Shown here piece after piece: positions 40,257 to 49,370 of a stretch of 64,000 nucleotides of DNA (its first letter is position 1; the number at the start of each line of letters is the position of its first letter). A model generated the notes under the pieces. It worked only from the letters and a program-made list of their open reading frames with translations. It did not search any database and was not told the origin of the DNA. Both the position numbers and the translations under genes were made by a program. This stretch comes from Lacrimispora xylanolytica (GTDB lineage: Bacteria > Bacillota > Clostridia > Lachnospirales > Lachnospiraceae), in the NCBI RefSeq assembly GCF_026723765.1, contig NZ_CP113524.1, positions 186,001 to 250,000 of the forward strand, written 5' to 3'.

Positions 40257-41005
40257 TTGAGATTCTTAATGTTGAAAAAAAGTATTCAGATGAAGTAAAA
40301 ATAGGACCTTTAAATATTCAAATTCCAAAAGCCGGTCTTACCTCCTTAATCGGGCCAAACGGCGCTGGAAAATCTACGGCGCTGTTAATGATTGGTAGAC
40401 TTTTGAATCTGGATGAAGGCCAGATCAAGGTAGCCAATCTGAATGTTTCACAATCCAAATCAGAGGACCTGGCAAAAATTCTCACGATTTTACGACAAGA
40501 AAATCATTTTGTGACCAGACTGACGGTAAGACAGTTGGCGGGCTTTGGACGTTTTCCTTATTCCAAGGGGAGATTAACAAAGGAAGATGAAATGATTATC
40601 TCCAAATATATTGATTTTTTAGATCTGGGTGATTTGGAGAACCGGTATTTAGACGAGCTTTCCGGAGGTCAAAGGCAAAGAGCTTATGTGGCAATGGTTT
40701 TATGTCAGGAGACGGAATATGTGCTTCTTGATGAGCCTTTGAACAATTTAGATGTTGCCCGTTCCGTGCAGATGATGAAGCATTTAAGGCATGCCGCCAA
40801 TGAATTTGGACGAACCATCCTGACCGTGATCCACGACATCAATTTTGCAGCCCAATATTCGGATCGGATCTGTGCCATGAAAAACGGACAAATTGCCGCT
40901 TTTGGAGCGGTGGAAGATATTATGAAGCCGGAGCTTCTGACGGATATCTTTGAAACGGACATAAATATTATAGAAGGTCCTCGCGGGCCAATCGCAATTT
41001 ATTGA
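40253..41005 (+). CDS. Iron-siderophore ABC transporter, ATPase
   Basis: 250-residue FepC/YclP-type ATPase. Walker A GPNGAGKST, signature LSGGQRQRAYVAMVL, Walker B YVLLDEPLNNLD and H-loop VIHDINFAAQYSD are intact. It ends the operon; no clear terminator follows before the P-ATPase gene 68 bases later. Confidence 0.93.
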   Translation: MIEILNVEKKYSDEVKIGPLNIQIPKAGLTSLIGPNGAGKSTALLMIGRLLNLDEGQIKVANLNVSQSKSEDLAKILTILRQENHFVTRLTVRQLAGFGRFPYSKGRLTKEDEMIISKYIDFLDLGDLENRYLDELSGGQRQRAYVAMVLCQETEYVLLDEPLNNLDVARSVQMMKHLRHAANEFGRTILTVIHDINFAAQYSDRICAMKNGQIAAFGAVEDIMKPELLTDIFETDINIIEGPRGPIAIY

Positions 41006-41073
41006 TTCTATCATTCATGAAATTAAGGGGGAGGCTCATACCATAGTATGAGTAGTGGGAAGGAGCGTCATGA

Positions 41074-43680
41074 ATGGAAGAATGGTTTCGATTATCGGAG
41101 GATGAAGCCCTGTCTCAGCTTCAGGCAAAGTGGTCAGGTCTGGATTCCGCTGAAATTATAAAGCGCAGAGAGAAGTATGGGGAGAACGCACTGTTAAAGG
41201 CAGAACGAAAAAGTGCATTCCAGGTCTTTTTGGACCAGTTTAAAGATTTGCTGGTCATTATCCTGATTATAGCGGCGGTTATTTCTATGATATCCGGGGA
41301 TGTGGAGAGCACCGGAGTCATTTTTGCAGTTCTTTTGCTGAATGCGGTGCTAGGGACCGTAGAAAATCAAAAGGCAGAGAAATCCTTAGACAGCCTGATG
41401 GCCTTATCCGCACCGGTAGCCGTAGTCATTCGGGAGGGCACCATACAGCAGGTGCTGTCCGCAGAGCTGGTGCCTGGAGATATTCTTCTTCTGGAAGCAG
41501 GAGATATGGTGGCCGCCGACGGAAGAATGCTTGAAAATTACTCACTTTTGGTCAATGAAAGCTCCTTAACAGGAGAATCCATCAATGTAGAGAAAAAAAC
41601 AGGAAGAATCCGGGAAGAAAAGGTACCCCTTGCCGAACAGAGCAATATGGTCTTTTCCGGCTCTCTGGTAGCGGCAGGCAGGGCAAAGGTTCTGGTCACC
41701 GGAACCGGAATGAATACAGAAATCGGCAGAATTGCTTCCTTAATGAACGACACAGGAGAGAAAAAGACACCTCTTCAGGTAAGCTTAGATCAGTTTGGCA
41801 GCAGGCTGGCAGCAGGGATATTATTGATCTGCGTCCTCGTCTTCGGCTTGAGTATATACCGGAAGATGCCGGTTCTCGATTCCCTCATGTTTGCCGTGGC
41901 TCTGGCAGTAGCCGCCATTCCTGAGGCATTAAGCTCCATTGTCACCATCGTTCAGGCTATGGGAACCCAGAAAATGGCCCGTGAAAATGCCATTATCAAG
42001 GACTTAAAGGCAGTGGAAAGTCTTGGCTGCGTCTCTGTCATCTGTTCCGATAAAACAGGAACCCTGACCCAGAACCGAATGACAGTCCAGCAGGTCTATG
42101 TCAACAACCGCCTGTATCCCCCGGAGATGTTAAACCCGGAAGTTCCAGTACATAAATATCTGCTCTACGATGCCGTTTTAAACAATGATTCCGCATACCA
42201 TGACGGAAAGCTTCTGGGGGATCCTACGGAAGCAGCCCTCCTTCAGATGGCAGAGCGGGCCGGGGCAGAGGAAGCCGTCATTAAGTCTCATTATCCAAGA
42301 ATCGGAGAAATTCCCTTTGATTCAGATCGAAAGCTGATGAGCACCCTTCACCCGATTGAGGGTAAGAAAATGCTGTTTACCAAAGGTGCCCAGGAAGTCC
42401 TTCTTCCCAGGATCAAAAGCATCTGGACCAGTGAAGGCATCCGCCCGGTCCGGGAAGGAGACCTTCATGCCCTCAAAGAGCAGAACATGGATTTTTCTGC
42501 CCAGGGCTTAAGAGTCCTCACTTTTGTATGCCGGGAAATCGATGACAATGAGTCACTGACGGAGAAATCCGAAAACGGATACATCTTCTTAGGCATGGCA
42601 GCCATGATGGACCCTCCAAGACCTGAGACAAAGAATGCCGTTTTAAATGCAAAGAAAGCTGGCATCCGCCCGGTGATGATTACCGGAGACCATAAAGTAA
42701 CGGCCTCCTCCATAGCAGAAAAAATCGGCATTATGAGTGACGGGGATGTGGCACTCAGCGGCCCGGAGCTTGATGATATGACGGATGAGGAGCTTGACGG
42801 ACGACTGGAACGGATCAGTGTTTATGCCAGAGTCTCTCCGGAGCACAAGATAAGAATTGTCCGCGCCTGGCAGAAAAAGGGCCATATTGTAGCCATGACC
42901 GGGGACGGAGTCAACGATGCTCCCGCCCTAAAGCAGGCAGACATTGGCGTTGCCATGGGTAAAATGGGAACCGAGGTTTCTAAGGATGCCTCAGCCATGA
43001 TTCTGACCGATGATAACTTTGCAACCATTATAAAAGCTGTTGCCAATGGACGGAATGTGTACCGGAACATAAGAAATGCCATTAAGTTTCTCTTATCCGG
43101 AAACATGGCGGGAATCCTTTGTGTTCTATATACCTCCCTTAGGGGTCTGCCCCTTCCCTTTGCTCCGGTGCACTTGTTATTCATTAACCTGCTGACCGAC
43201 TCTCTGCCTGCCATAGCCATTGGCATGGAACGGGCTGAGGCGGATCTTCTGGCCCAAAAGCCCAGGAATCCAAAGGAAGGGATCTTAACCATGAGGTTTG
43301 TCCTTCAGCTTCTCTTTCAGGGAGCCTTAATAGCCATCTTTACCATGGGAGCTTACGCAACCGGCCTGGTCACCGGAAGTGAAGCCGCAGCCAGCACCAT
43401 GGCATTTTCTACCTTAACCCTGGCAAGACTTTTCCATGGGTTTAACTGCCGAAGCAGCCATTCCATTTTTAAAATCGGCTTAAGGAGCAATCTATGGAGT
43501 ATTATGGCCTTTGAAGCAGGAGCTGTGCTTCTTGCAGCCGTACTGTTTATTCCCGGCCTTCACACCCTTTTTTATGTGGCAGATTTAACGGGAAGACAGT
43601 TTCTCACGATTTTAATATTTGCTTTTATTCCCACCCTTATTATCCAGGCATTAAAGACCATAAGGGAAAGCCTTTATTGA
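41074..43680 (+). CDS. Ca2+-type cation-transporting P-type ATPase
   Basis: 868-residue P-type ATPase of the SERCA/PMR1-like class, the pump for Ca2+ (or Mn2+) export across the cell membrane. An N-terminal cation-ATPase domain precedes four helices; the actuator has LTGESINVEK; the TM4 ion motif reads AAIPEALS; Asp326 of CSDKTGTLTQN is phosphorylated; TGDGVNDAPALKQADIGVAMG forms the hinge. Six C-terminal helices follow with TM6 NLLTDSLPAIAIG. The start ATG follows GGGAAGGAG. A 7-bp hairpin (CTCATAC/GTATGAG, 41036-41053) precedes it. Most like LMCA1/YloB pumps. Confidence 0.92.
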   Translation: MEEWFRLSEDEALSQLQAKWSGLDSAEIIKRREKYGENALLKAERKSAFQVFLDQFKDLLVIILIIAAVISMISGDVESTGVIFAVLLLNAVLGTVENQKAEKSLDSLMALSAPVAVVIREGTIQQVLSAELVPGDILLLEAGDMVAADGRMLENYSLLVNESSLTGESINVEKKTGRIREEKVPLAEQSNMVFSGSLVAAGRAKVLVTGTGMNTEIGRIASLMNDTGEKKTPLQVSLDQFGSRLAAGILLICVLVFGLSIYRKMPVLDSLMFAVALAVAAIPEALSSIVTIVQAMGTQKMARENAIIKDLKAVESLGCVSVICSDKTGTLTQNRMTVQQVYVNNRLYPPEMLNPEVPVHKYLLYDAVLNNDSAYHDGKLLGDPTEAALLQMAERAGAEEAVIKSHYPRIGEIPFDSDRKLMSTLHPIEGKKMLFTKGAQEVLLPRIKSIWTSEGIRPVREGDLHALKEQNMDFSAQGLRVLTFVCREIDDNESLTEKSENGYIFLGMAAMMDPPRPETKNAVLNAKKAGIRPVMITGDHKVTASSIAEKIGIMSDGDVALSGPELDDMTDEELDGRLERISVYARVSPEHKIRIVRAWQKKGHIVAMTGDGVNDAPALKQADIGVAMGKMGTEVSKDASAMILTDDNFATIIKAVANGRNVYRNIRNAIKFLLSGNMAGILCVLYTSLRGLPLPFAPVHLLFINLLTDSLPAIAIGMERAEADLLAQKPRNPKEGILTMRFVLQLLFQGALIAIFTMGAYATGLVTGSEAAASTMAFSTLTLARLFHGFNCRSSHSIFKIGLRSNLWSIMAFEAGAVLLAAVLFIPGLHTLFYVADLTGRQFLTILIFAFIPTLIIQALKTIRESLY

Positions 43681-43700
43681 TAAAATAACGCTCTTAAAAC

Positions 43701-43729
43701 TTGACATCATATACGGGGCATGTTACTAT
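43701..43729 (+). promoter_or_regulatory. glpK promoter
   Basis: TTGACA (43701-43706), exactly 17 bases, TACTAT (43724-43729). It is followed about 20 bases later by the structured leader. Confidence 0.7.
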
Positions 43730-43750
43730 TAAAAATATATTAATAAATAG

Positions 43751-43815
43751 CCTAAGAGATGAAAGAGCCAGGTGATGAGTGCGGGGAACCGTTCATTTCC
43801 GAGGCTCTTTCTTTG
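43751..43815 (+). promoter_or_regulatory. glpK leader: putative GlpP antitermination site and terminator
   Basis: The motif CCTAAGAGATGAAAGAGCC (43751-43769) and following GGTGAT recurs, with the same spacing, in the leader at 45431. GAAAGAGCC (43761-43769) pairs perfectly with GGCTCTTTC (43803-43811), and a T-rich tract follows. The motif overlaps the 5' arm of that stem, so a protein binding it would block the terminator. GlpP, encoded at 48798, is the expected binder. Confidence 0.72.
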
Positions 43816-43875
43816 CTGCTTGAGAAAATTTTAACAGACAGGCAAAAAAAGGTGTAATTGGAAGGGGAAGTTAAT

Positions 43876-45375
43876 ATGGGAAGTTACGTTATTGCCCTGG
43901 ATCAGGGTACCACAAGCTCCAGGTGTATTCTGTTCGATGAACAGGGAAACATCTGCAGTGTAGCACAAAAGGAGTTTACACAGATTTTTCCAAAGCCGGG
44001 CTGGGTCGAGCACGACCCCATGGAAATCTGGTCCTCACAGCTTTCTGTAACCATGGAGGCCATGGGAAAGATTGGTGCCCATAACAGCGATATTGCTGCC
44101 ATTGGTATCACCAATCAGAGAGAGACTACCATCGTATGGGATAAAGAGACAGGGGAGCCGGTCTACCATGCCATTGTCTGGCAGTGCAGAAGAACCTCGG
44201 ACAGAATTGAACGTCTAAAGGAGGATGGCCTGGAGAGTCTTATCATTGACCGTACCGGACTGATTCCGGATGCTTATTTCTCCGGAAGCAAGATTGAATG
44301 GATTCTGGACCATGTAGAGGGGGCCAGGGAACGGGCAGAACGTGGGGAGCTTCTGTTTGGTACCGTGGATACATGGCTGATCTGGAATCTGACGAAGGGC
44401 TGCATTCACGTTACCGATTATACCAATGCCTCCAGAACCATGCTTTATGATATTCATAAAAAATGCTGGGACGAAGACATATTAAATTATTTCAGAATAC
44501 CAAAATCCATGCTGCCGGATGTCAAACCATCAAGCTGCGTGTATGGCTATACCTCTTCCGATGTCATGGGCGGAAAGATTCCCATCGCCGGAGCAGCCGG
44601 AGATCAGCAGGCCGCCCTTTTTGGCCAGTGCTGCTTTGAAGCCGGAGAAGTTAAGAATACCTATGGAACCGGTTGTTTCCTGCTTATGAACACGGGAGAA
44701 AAGGCCGTTCGTTCCGAACACGGACTCCTTACCACCATTGCAGCCAGCGACCAGGAACAGATTCAGTACGCTCTGGAAGGCAGTGTCTTTGTAGCTGGAG
44801 CCGCTGTCCAGTGGCTCAGGGATGAGATGAGAATGGTCCGCTCTGCGGCTCAGACAGAGGAATACTGCCGGGCGGTAGAGGATACTGGCGGCGTTTACAT
44901 GGTCCCTGCCTTTGCAGGCCTTGGCGCCCCATACTGGGACCAGTACGCCAGAGGAACCATTGTAGGGGTCACCAGAGGTACCAGCAAGGAACAGTTCATC
45001 CGCGCCACCGTGGAATCCATGGCTTATCAGGTATCCGACGTAATCGAAGCCATGGAGCAGGATTCTGAGATTCACTTAAAGCAGTTAAAGGTAGATGGAG
45101 GAGCCTGTGCCAATAACTTTTTGATGCAGTTCCAGTCTGACTTATTAAACACTCAGATTTTAAGGCCGGAGTGCATTGAGACTACAGCCCTTGGAGCCGC
45201 CTACTTAGCAGGTCTTGCAGTGGGCTACTGGAAGGACAAAGAGGAAATTAAAAAGAACTGGAAGGTGTCAAAGGTCTTTGAAACCCAGATGGAGGAAGAG
45301 TGCCGGAAAAAACGGATCAAAGGCTGGAAAAAGGCCATTAAATGCGCTCTTATCTGGTCCCAGGATGAGGATTAG
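43876..45375 (+). CDS. glpK: Glycerol kinase
   Basis: ATP-dependent phosphorylation of glycerol to sn-glycerol 3-phosphate, in the cytoplasm. 499 residues, the usual length. FGGY-kinase motifs: [40 protein letters not shown] (substrate contacts), [27 protein letters not shown] phosphate loop ([10 protein letters not shown]) and [15 protein letters not shown]. The ATG at 43876 follows AAGGGGAAG; an in-frame TTG 18 bases earlier is less likely. No glycerol facilitator gene is present next to it. Confidence 0.96.
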   Translation: MGSYVIALDQGTTSSRCILFDEQGNICSVAQKEFTQIFPKPGWVEHDPMEIWSSQLSVTMEAMGKIGAHNSDIAAIGITNQRETTIVWDKETGEPVYHAIVWQCRRTSDRIERLKEDGLESLIIDRTGLIPDAYFSGSKIEWILDHVEGARERAERGELLFGTVDTWLIWNLTKGCIHVTDYTNASRTMLYDIHKKCWDEDILNYFRIPKSMLPDVKPSSCVYGYTSSDVMGGKIPIAGAAGDQQAALFGQCCFEAGEVKNTYGTGCFLLMNTGEKAVRSEHGLLTTIAASDQEQIQYALEGSVFVAGAAVQWLRDEMRMVRSAAQTEEYCRAVEDTGGVYMVPAFAGLGAPYWDQYARGTIVGVTRGTSKEQFIRATVESMAYQVSDVIEAMEQDSEIHLKQLKVDGGACANNFLMQFQSDLLNTQILRPECIETTALGAAYLAGLAVGYWKDKEEIKKNWKVSKVFETQMEEECRKKRIKGWKKAIKCALIWSQDED

Positions 45376-45381
45376 AAACAC

Positions 45382-45410
45382 TTGACACCTGGTCTTACCT
45401 GTGATAGCAT
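45382..45410 (+). promoter_or_regulatory. Promoter of the glpA-like operon
   Basis: TTGACA (45382-45387), exactly 17 bases, TAGCAT (45405-45410), starting seven bases after the glpK stop codon. Confidence 0.65.
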
Positions 45411-45430
45411 GAAATTAATTAAATAACAAA

Positions 45431-45495
45431 CCTTTGAGACGAGAGAGTAAGGAGATAACACGGATTAATCCGTTTATTTTCCTTGCTCTTTTTTA
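45431..45495 (+). promoter_or_regulatory. glpA-like leader: putative GlpP antitermination site and terminator
   Basis: CCTTTGAGACGAGAGAGTAA (45431-45450) followed by GGAGAT matches the glpK leader motif at about 18 of 26 positions. GAGTAAGG (45445-45452) pairs with CCTTGCTC (45481-45488), with one G-U, followed by TTTTTT: a good terminator 40 bases ahead of the start codon. The motif again overlaps the 5' arm. Confidence 0.75.
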
Positions 45496-45537
45496 CATTC
45501 TAAAATGAATATTCATTGGGCATATGGAGGAGAAAAC

Positions 45538-46998
45538 ATGAAGGAAATGCATTACGATGCGGCAATTATCGGCGGCGGTGTCATCGGATCGGCAATCGCA
45601 AGAGAGCTGGCCCGTTATGACATGAAAATCTGTGTGGCGGATCGGGAGGAGGATGTCTGTTCCGGTACGTCAAAGGCAAACAGTGCCATCGTCCATGCGG
45701 GATTTGACGCATACCCAGGGTCCTTAAAAGCAAAGTTTAACCTGGAAGGCAATCGCATGATGGAAGAACTTTCTAAGGAGCTTGATTTTTCCTTTATTAA
45801 GAATGGTTCCCTTGTTCTCTGTTTTTCAGAAGAGGATAGGAAGGGCTTACAGGAACTCTACGAAAAAGGGGTTAAAAACGGTGTAGAAGGGCTTTCTATC
45901 CTGTCGGGAGATGAAGTCCGTAAGATGGAGCCTAATGTTACAGAACAGGTGGTAGGGGCACTCTATGCGCCGACTGGCGGCATCGTCTGTCCGTTTGGTC
46001 TTACCATTGCCCTGGCTGAAAATGCCTGTGACAACGGAGTGGAATTTCTTTTAAACACAGAGGTAACTGGCATTGAAAAGACCTCTGAGGGCTATGATCT
46101 AACGACAAATGAAGGAATCATCCATGCCACATACGTCATCAATGCGGCTGGCGTATATGCAGATGAGTTCCACAACATGGTCAGTGAAGAAAAGCTCACC
46201 ATTATCCCTAGAAAGGGAGATTACCTTCTTCTTGATAAAGAAGCAGGAACCCATGTATCCCACACGATTTTCCAGCTTCCCGGAAAGATGGGAAAAGGAG
46301 TCCTTGTCACTCCTACGGTTCACGGAAACCTTCTTGCCGGGCCTACAGCTTCTGATGTGGAAAGCAAGGAAGATGTAAGCACTACGGCAGGGGAGCTTTC
46401 TGATATTTTAACAAAGGCAGCATTCGGCGTTAAGAACATCCCATTTCGCCAGGTCATCACCTCCTTTTCCGGCTTAAGAGCTCATGAGGCAGGCAATGAT
46501 TTCGTTATTGGAGAAGTAAAAGATGCTCATGGATTTTTTGATGCCGCTGGCATTGAATCCCCAGGGCTTACCAGCGCTCCTGCCATTGGAGTCTATGTGG
46601 CAAAACTGGTGGCAGAGAAAGCCGGCGCAAAAAAGAAAGCTGACTTTAACCCTGTCCGCAAGGGAATCATTGATACAAGAAAGCTGACTCTGGAAGAACG
46701 GAGTAAGTTAATTAAGGAAGATCCAAGATACGGTACCATTATCTGCCGCTGTGAAGGCGTCAGTGAAGGAGAAATCGTAGATTCCATTACCCGTACTCTG
46801 GGAGCTGTTTCCTTAGACGGAATCAAGCGCAGGGTACGTGCCGGTATGGGACGGTGTCAGGCAGGATTTTGCGGGCCTAAGACCATGGAAATTCTGGCAA
46901 GAGAGACTGGCAGAGACATTGAAGACATCTGTAAGAACCGGCCAGGTTCCAATATGCTTGAAAGAGAAGAGGGAGGCGCAGCTAATGAGAGAGCATGA
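45538..46998 (+). CDS. Anaerobic glycerol-3-phosphate dehydrogenase-type FAD oxidoreductase
   Basis: 486 residues. FAD site IIGGGVIGSAIARELARYD; DAO/GlpA-type core (TSKANSAIVHAGFDAYPGSLKAKFN); C-terminal BFD-like [2Fe-2S] domain with cysteines in IICRCEGVSEGEIV and GRCQAGFCGPKTME. This architecture equals GlpA of the anaerobic dehydrogenase, oxidising glycerol 3-phosphate to dihydroxyacetone phosphate. The start ATG at 45538 is after GGAGGAG. It overlaps the next gene by 14 bases. Placement after glpK and behind a GlpP-type leader supports the substrate assignment. Confidence 0.88.
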   Translation: MKEMHYDAAIIGGGVIGSAIARELARYDMKICVADREEDVCSGTSKANSAIVHAGFDAYPGSLKAKFNLEGNRMMEELSKELDFSFIKNGSLVLCFSEEDRKGLQELYEKGVKNGVEGLSILSGDEVRKMEPNVTEQVVGALYAPTGGIVCPFGLTIALAENACDNGVEFLLNTEVTGIEKTSEGYDLTTNEGIIHATYVINAAGVYADEFHNMVSEEKLTIIPRKGDYLLLDKEAGTHVSHTIFQLPGKMGKGVLVTPTVHGNLLAGPTASDVESKEDVSTTAGELSDILTKAAFGVKNIPFRQVITSFSGLRAHEAGNDFVIGEVKDAHGFFDAAGIESPGLTSAPAIGVYVAKLVAEKAGAKKKADFNPVRKGIIDTRKLTLEERSKLIKEDPRYGTIICRCEGVSEGEIVDSITRTLGAVSLDGIKRRVRAGMGRCQAGFCGPKTMEILARETGRDIEDICKNRPGSNMLEREEGGAANERA

Positions 46999-48247
46999 CA
47001 TTGTAATCATAGGAGGAGGTCCTGCAGGCCTTGCAGCAGCCGTTGCCGCCAGAAAAGAAGGGATCAAAGATATCCTCATTCTGGAGAGGGACGGAGTCTT
47101 AGGAGGAATCTTAAACCAGTGCATTCACAACGGTTTTGGGCTTCATACCTTTAAAGAAGAGCTGACCGGCCCGGAATATGCCGCCCGCTTTATTGATATG
47201 GTAGAAGCTGAGAACATCCCTTATCTTTTAAATACCATGGTACTCGATATTAATAAGGACAAAGAAGTGACCTTAATAAACCGGGAAGAAGGTCTTACGG
47301 TGATTAAGGCACGTGCCATCATCTTAGCCATGGGCTGCAGAGAGCGTCCAAGAGGAGCCTTAAACATACCTGGCTACCGCCCGGCAGGAATCTATTCCGC
47401 AGGAACTGCCCAACGCTTTGTGAACATGGAAGGCAAAACCGTAGGAAAGGAAGTGGTCATTCTTGGTTCCGGTGATATCGGCCTGATTATGGCAAGACGT
47501 ATGACCTTAGAGGGAGCCAAGGTAAAGGTGGTGGCAGAGCTGATGCCATATTCCGGCGGCTTAAAGAGAAATATTGTCCAGTGCCTTGATGACTATGGAA
47601 TTCCACTGAAATTAAGCCACACCATAGTGGATATTCAGGGAAAAGAACGGGTCACCGGTGTCACCCTAGCGAAAGTAGATGAAAACCGCAGGCCAATTCC
47701 AGGGACAGAGGAAACCATAAGCTGCGATACCTTACTGCTTTCCGTTGGCCTTTTGCCGGAAAATGAGCTTTCCAGAAGTGCCGGGGTAGATTTAAACCCT
47801 GTGACTTCGGGGCCACTGGTAGATGACAGCCTGGAGACCAGCACGGAAGGCATTTTTGCCTGCGGCAACGTACTTCATGTCCATGACCTTGTTGACTATG
47901 TATCGGAAGAGGCAGCCATGGCAGGTGTCAGTGCGGCTTCCTTTGTAACGGTTGGGCAGAGAACCAGGACTGATTTTGTGGAAATAGCGGCGGAACAAGG
48001 GGTTCGTTATACCGTACCTCAAAGGCTTGATATAGAGCACATGAAAGATCAGATCACCGTAAGGTTCCGTGTGGCTGATGTTTATAAGGATCGTTACATC
48101 AGTGTCTATTACGACGGGAAGCGGGTATCCCACAAAAAGAAACGGGTGCTGGCACCTGGTGAGATGGAACAGGTGATTATAAAGAAGGAAAGCTTAAGTG
48201 AATTTCCAGAGCTTAAAAAAATCGTGATCTGTACGGAGGTGGAATAA
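46985..48247 (+). CDS. NAD(P)/FAD-dependent oxidoreductase, partner of the GlpA-like enzyme
   Basis: 420 residues. FAD motif VIIGGGPAGLAAAVAARK; NAD(P) motif VILGSGDIGLIMARRM; FAD closing motif GIFACGNVLHVHDLVDYV. Conserved LGGILNQCIHNGFG near residue 45 is typical of this GlpB-equivalent of Firmicutes. Its ATG lies 14 bases inside the preceding gene. It probably passes electrons from the GlpA-like subunit to NAD(P)+ or another carrier, but the direction is not known. Confidence 0.85.
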   Translation: MREHDIVIIGGGPAGLAAAVAARKEGIKDILILERDGVLGGILNQCIHNGFGLHTFKEELTGPEYAARFIDMVEAENIPYLLNTMVLDINKDKEVTLINREEGLTVIKARAIILAMGCRERPRGALNIPGYRPAGIYSAGTAQRFVNMEGKTVGKEVVILGSGDIGLIMARRMTLEGAKVKVVAELMPYSGGLKRNIVQCLDDYGIPLKLSHTIVDIQGKERVTGVTLAKVDENRRPIPGTEETISCDTLLLSVGLLPENELSRSAGVDLNPVTSGPLVDDSLETSTEGIFACGNVLHVHDLVDYVSEEAAMAGVSAASFVTVGQRTRTDFVEIAAEQGVRYTVPQRLDIEHMKDQITVRFRVADVYKDRYISVYYDGKRVSHKKKRVLAPGEMEQVIIKKESLSEFPELKKIVICTEVE

Positions 48248-48248
48248 C

Positions 48249-48614
48249 ATGGAGACGAGAGAACTGACCTGTATCCGCTGTCCACTTGGATGTCAGCTGA
48301 AGGTTACCATAGAAGAAAATGAGATTAGCGTAACAGGCAACTCCTGTAACCGGGGCATTGAATACGGGAAAAAGGAAGTCTTAAGCCCCACCAGAATGGT
48401 CACCTCCTCGGTTCGTGTCAAGGGAGGAGAACATATCATGGTCTCCGTTAAGACCAGCCAGGATATTCCAAAGGATAAAATCTTTGACTGCATGGAAGAA
48501 ATCCGTAAGGTTACAGTCCATGCGCCGGTTGCCATCGGCGATGTAATCATTAAGGACTGCGCCGGGACCGGCGTGTCCATTGTGGCAACCAGGAATGTAG
48601 ATACGAAATCATAA
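48249..48614 (+). CDS. DUF1667 protein, third subunit of the dehydrogenase operon
   Basis: 121 residues. The N-terminal LTCIRCPLGCQLKV with a later Cys in GNSCNRGIEYG suggests an Fe-S or metal site, as in DUF1667 proteins, which are regularly encoded after the two flavoproteins seen here. It starts one base after the stop of the preceding gene. The role is probably in electron transfer within the glycerol-3-phosphate dehydrogenase; this is inferred from context. Confidence 0.85.
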   Translation: METRELTCIRCPLGCQLKVTIEENEISVTGNSCNRGIEYGKKEVLSPTRMVTSSVRVKGGEHIMVSVKTSQDIPKDKIFDCMEEIRKVTVHAPVAIGDVIIKDCAGTGVSIVATRNVDTKS

Positions 48615-48630
48615 AGCGACCGAGAAAATA

Positions 48631-48696
48631 CCCGGCAGGCACAGGAAGAAATGAGAGATTTTTCGCTCCATTCTCCCTCTTGCCGGGACTTTTATT
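48631..48696 (+). terminator. Intrinsic terminator after the dehydrogenase operon
   Basis: CCCGGCA (48631-48637) pairs with TGCCGGG (48681-48687), followed by ACTTTTATTT. The loop is long (43 bases) and contains GAGAGA...TCTCCCTC which can extend the structure. Confidence 0.65.
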
Positions 48697-48729
48697 TCCA
48701 AAGAAAATGGTCAAAGGTCAAAAATAGCC

Positions 48730-48758
48730 TTGACGGTGGGGGAAAGGATTGATAAAGT
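48730..48758 (+). promoter_or_regulatory. glpP promoter
   Basis: TTGACG (48730-48735), 17 bases, TAAAGT (48753-48758), 39 bases before the glpP start. No glp-type leader motif is seen here, so glpP appears not to be under its own antitermination. Confidence 0.6.
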
Positions 48759-48797
48759 AGAACAAGATCCATATTTTGTGGGTGTGGAGGAATATTG

Positions 48798-49358
48798 ATG
48801 AAAGCAATGGAACTGTTGGAGACATCTCCAGTAATTGCAGCGGTTAAGGATGAAAACGGACTTCATAAATGCTTTGAATCAGACTGCCAGATGGTATTTG
48901 TCCTGTATGGAAATATTATTAATATCGGTGGAATCGTACGGCAGATAAAAGAACACGGAAAGTATGCGATTGTACATGCGGATCTGGCCCAGGGACTAAG
49001 CTCCAAAGAGATTGCTGTGGATTTTTTAAAGCAGAATACCTTCGCAGATGGAATTATCAGTACAAAGCCTCTTTTGGTGAAGCGGGCCGTAGAGCTTGGC
49101 TTAATCGGGGTACAGAGAACCTTTATCATAGATTCTCTTGCCATGAGCACCATGAAGAAGCAGATTGATACCTTCCATCCCGATGTAGTTGAAGTGATGC
49201 CTGGTGTCATGCCCAAGGTGTTAAAAGAGATTCGTGCCTATACAAATATTCCCATTATTGCAGGCGGGCTGATATCTGATAAAAAGGATATTATTGCGGC
49301 TTTTTCCGCAGGTGCGGATGCAATCTCCACTACCAAGGAAGAGTTATGGTTCATGTAA
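48798..49358 (+). CDS. glpP: Glycerol-3-phosphate-responsive antiterminator
   Basis: 186-residue TIM-barrel protein of the GlpP family: MELLETSPVIAAVKDE at the start, IVHADLAQGLSSKEIAVDFL, GIISTKPLLVKRA, VEVMPGVMPKVLKEI, IIAGGLISDKKDI. In Bacillus subtilis GlpP with glycerol 3-phosphate prevents termination in glp leaders. Two matching leaders precede glpK and the glpA-like gene in this window. ATG 48798 is preferred over TTG 48795. It is followed 12 bases later by a FAH-family gene. Confidence 0.93.
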   Translation: MKAMELLETSPVIAAVKDENGLHKCFESDCQMVFVLYGNIINIGGIVRQIKEHGKYAIVHADLAQGLSSKEIAVDFLKQNTFADGIISTKPLLVKRAVELGLIGVQRTFIIDSLAMSTMKKQIDTFHPDVVEVMPGVMPKVLKEIRAYTNIPIIAGGLISDKKDIIAAFSAGADAISTTKEELWFM

Positions 49359-49370
49359 AAGGAGGATGCA

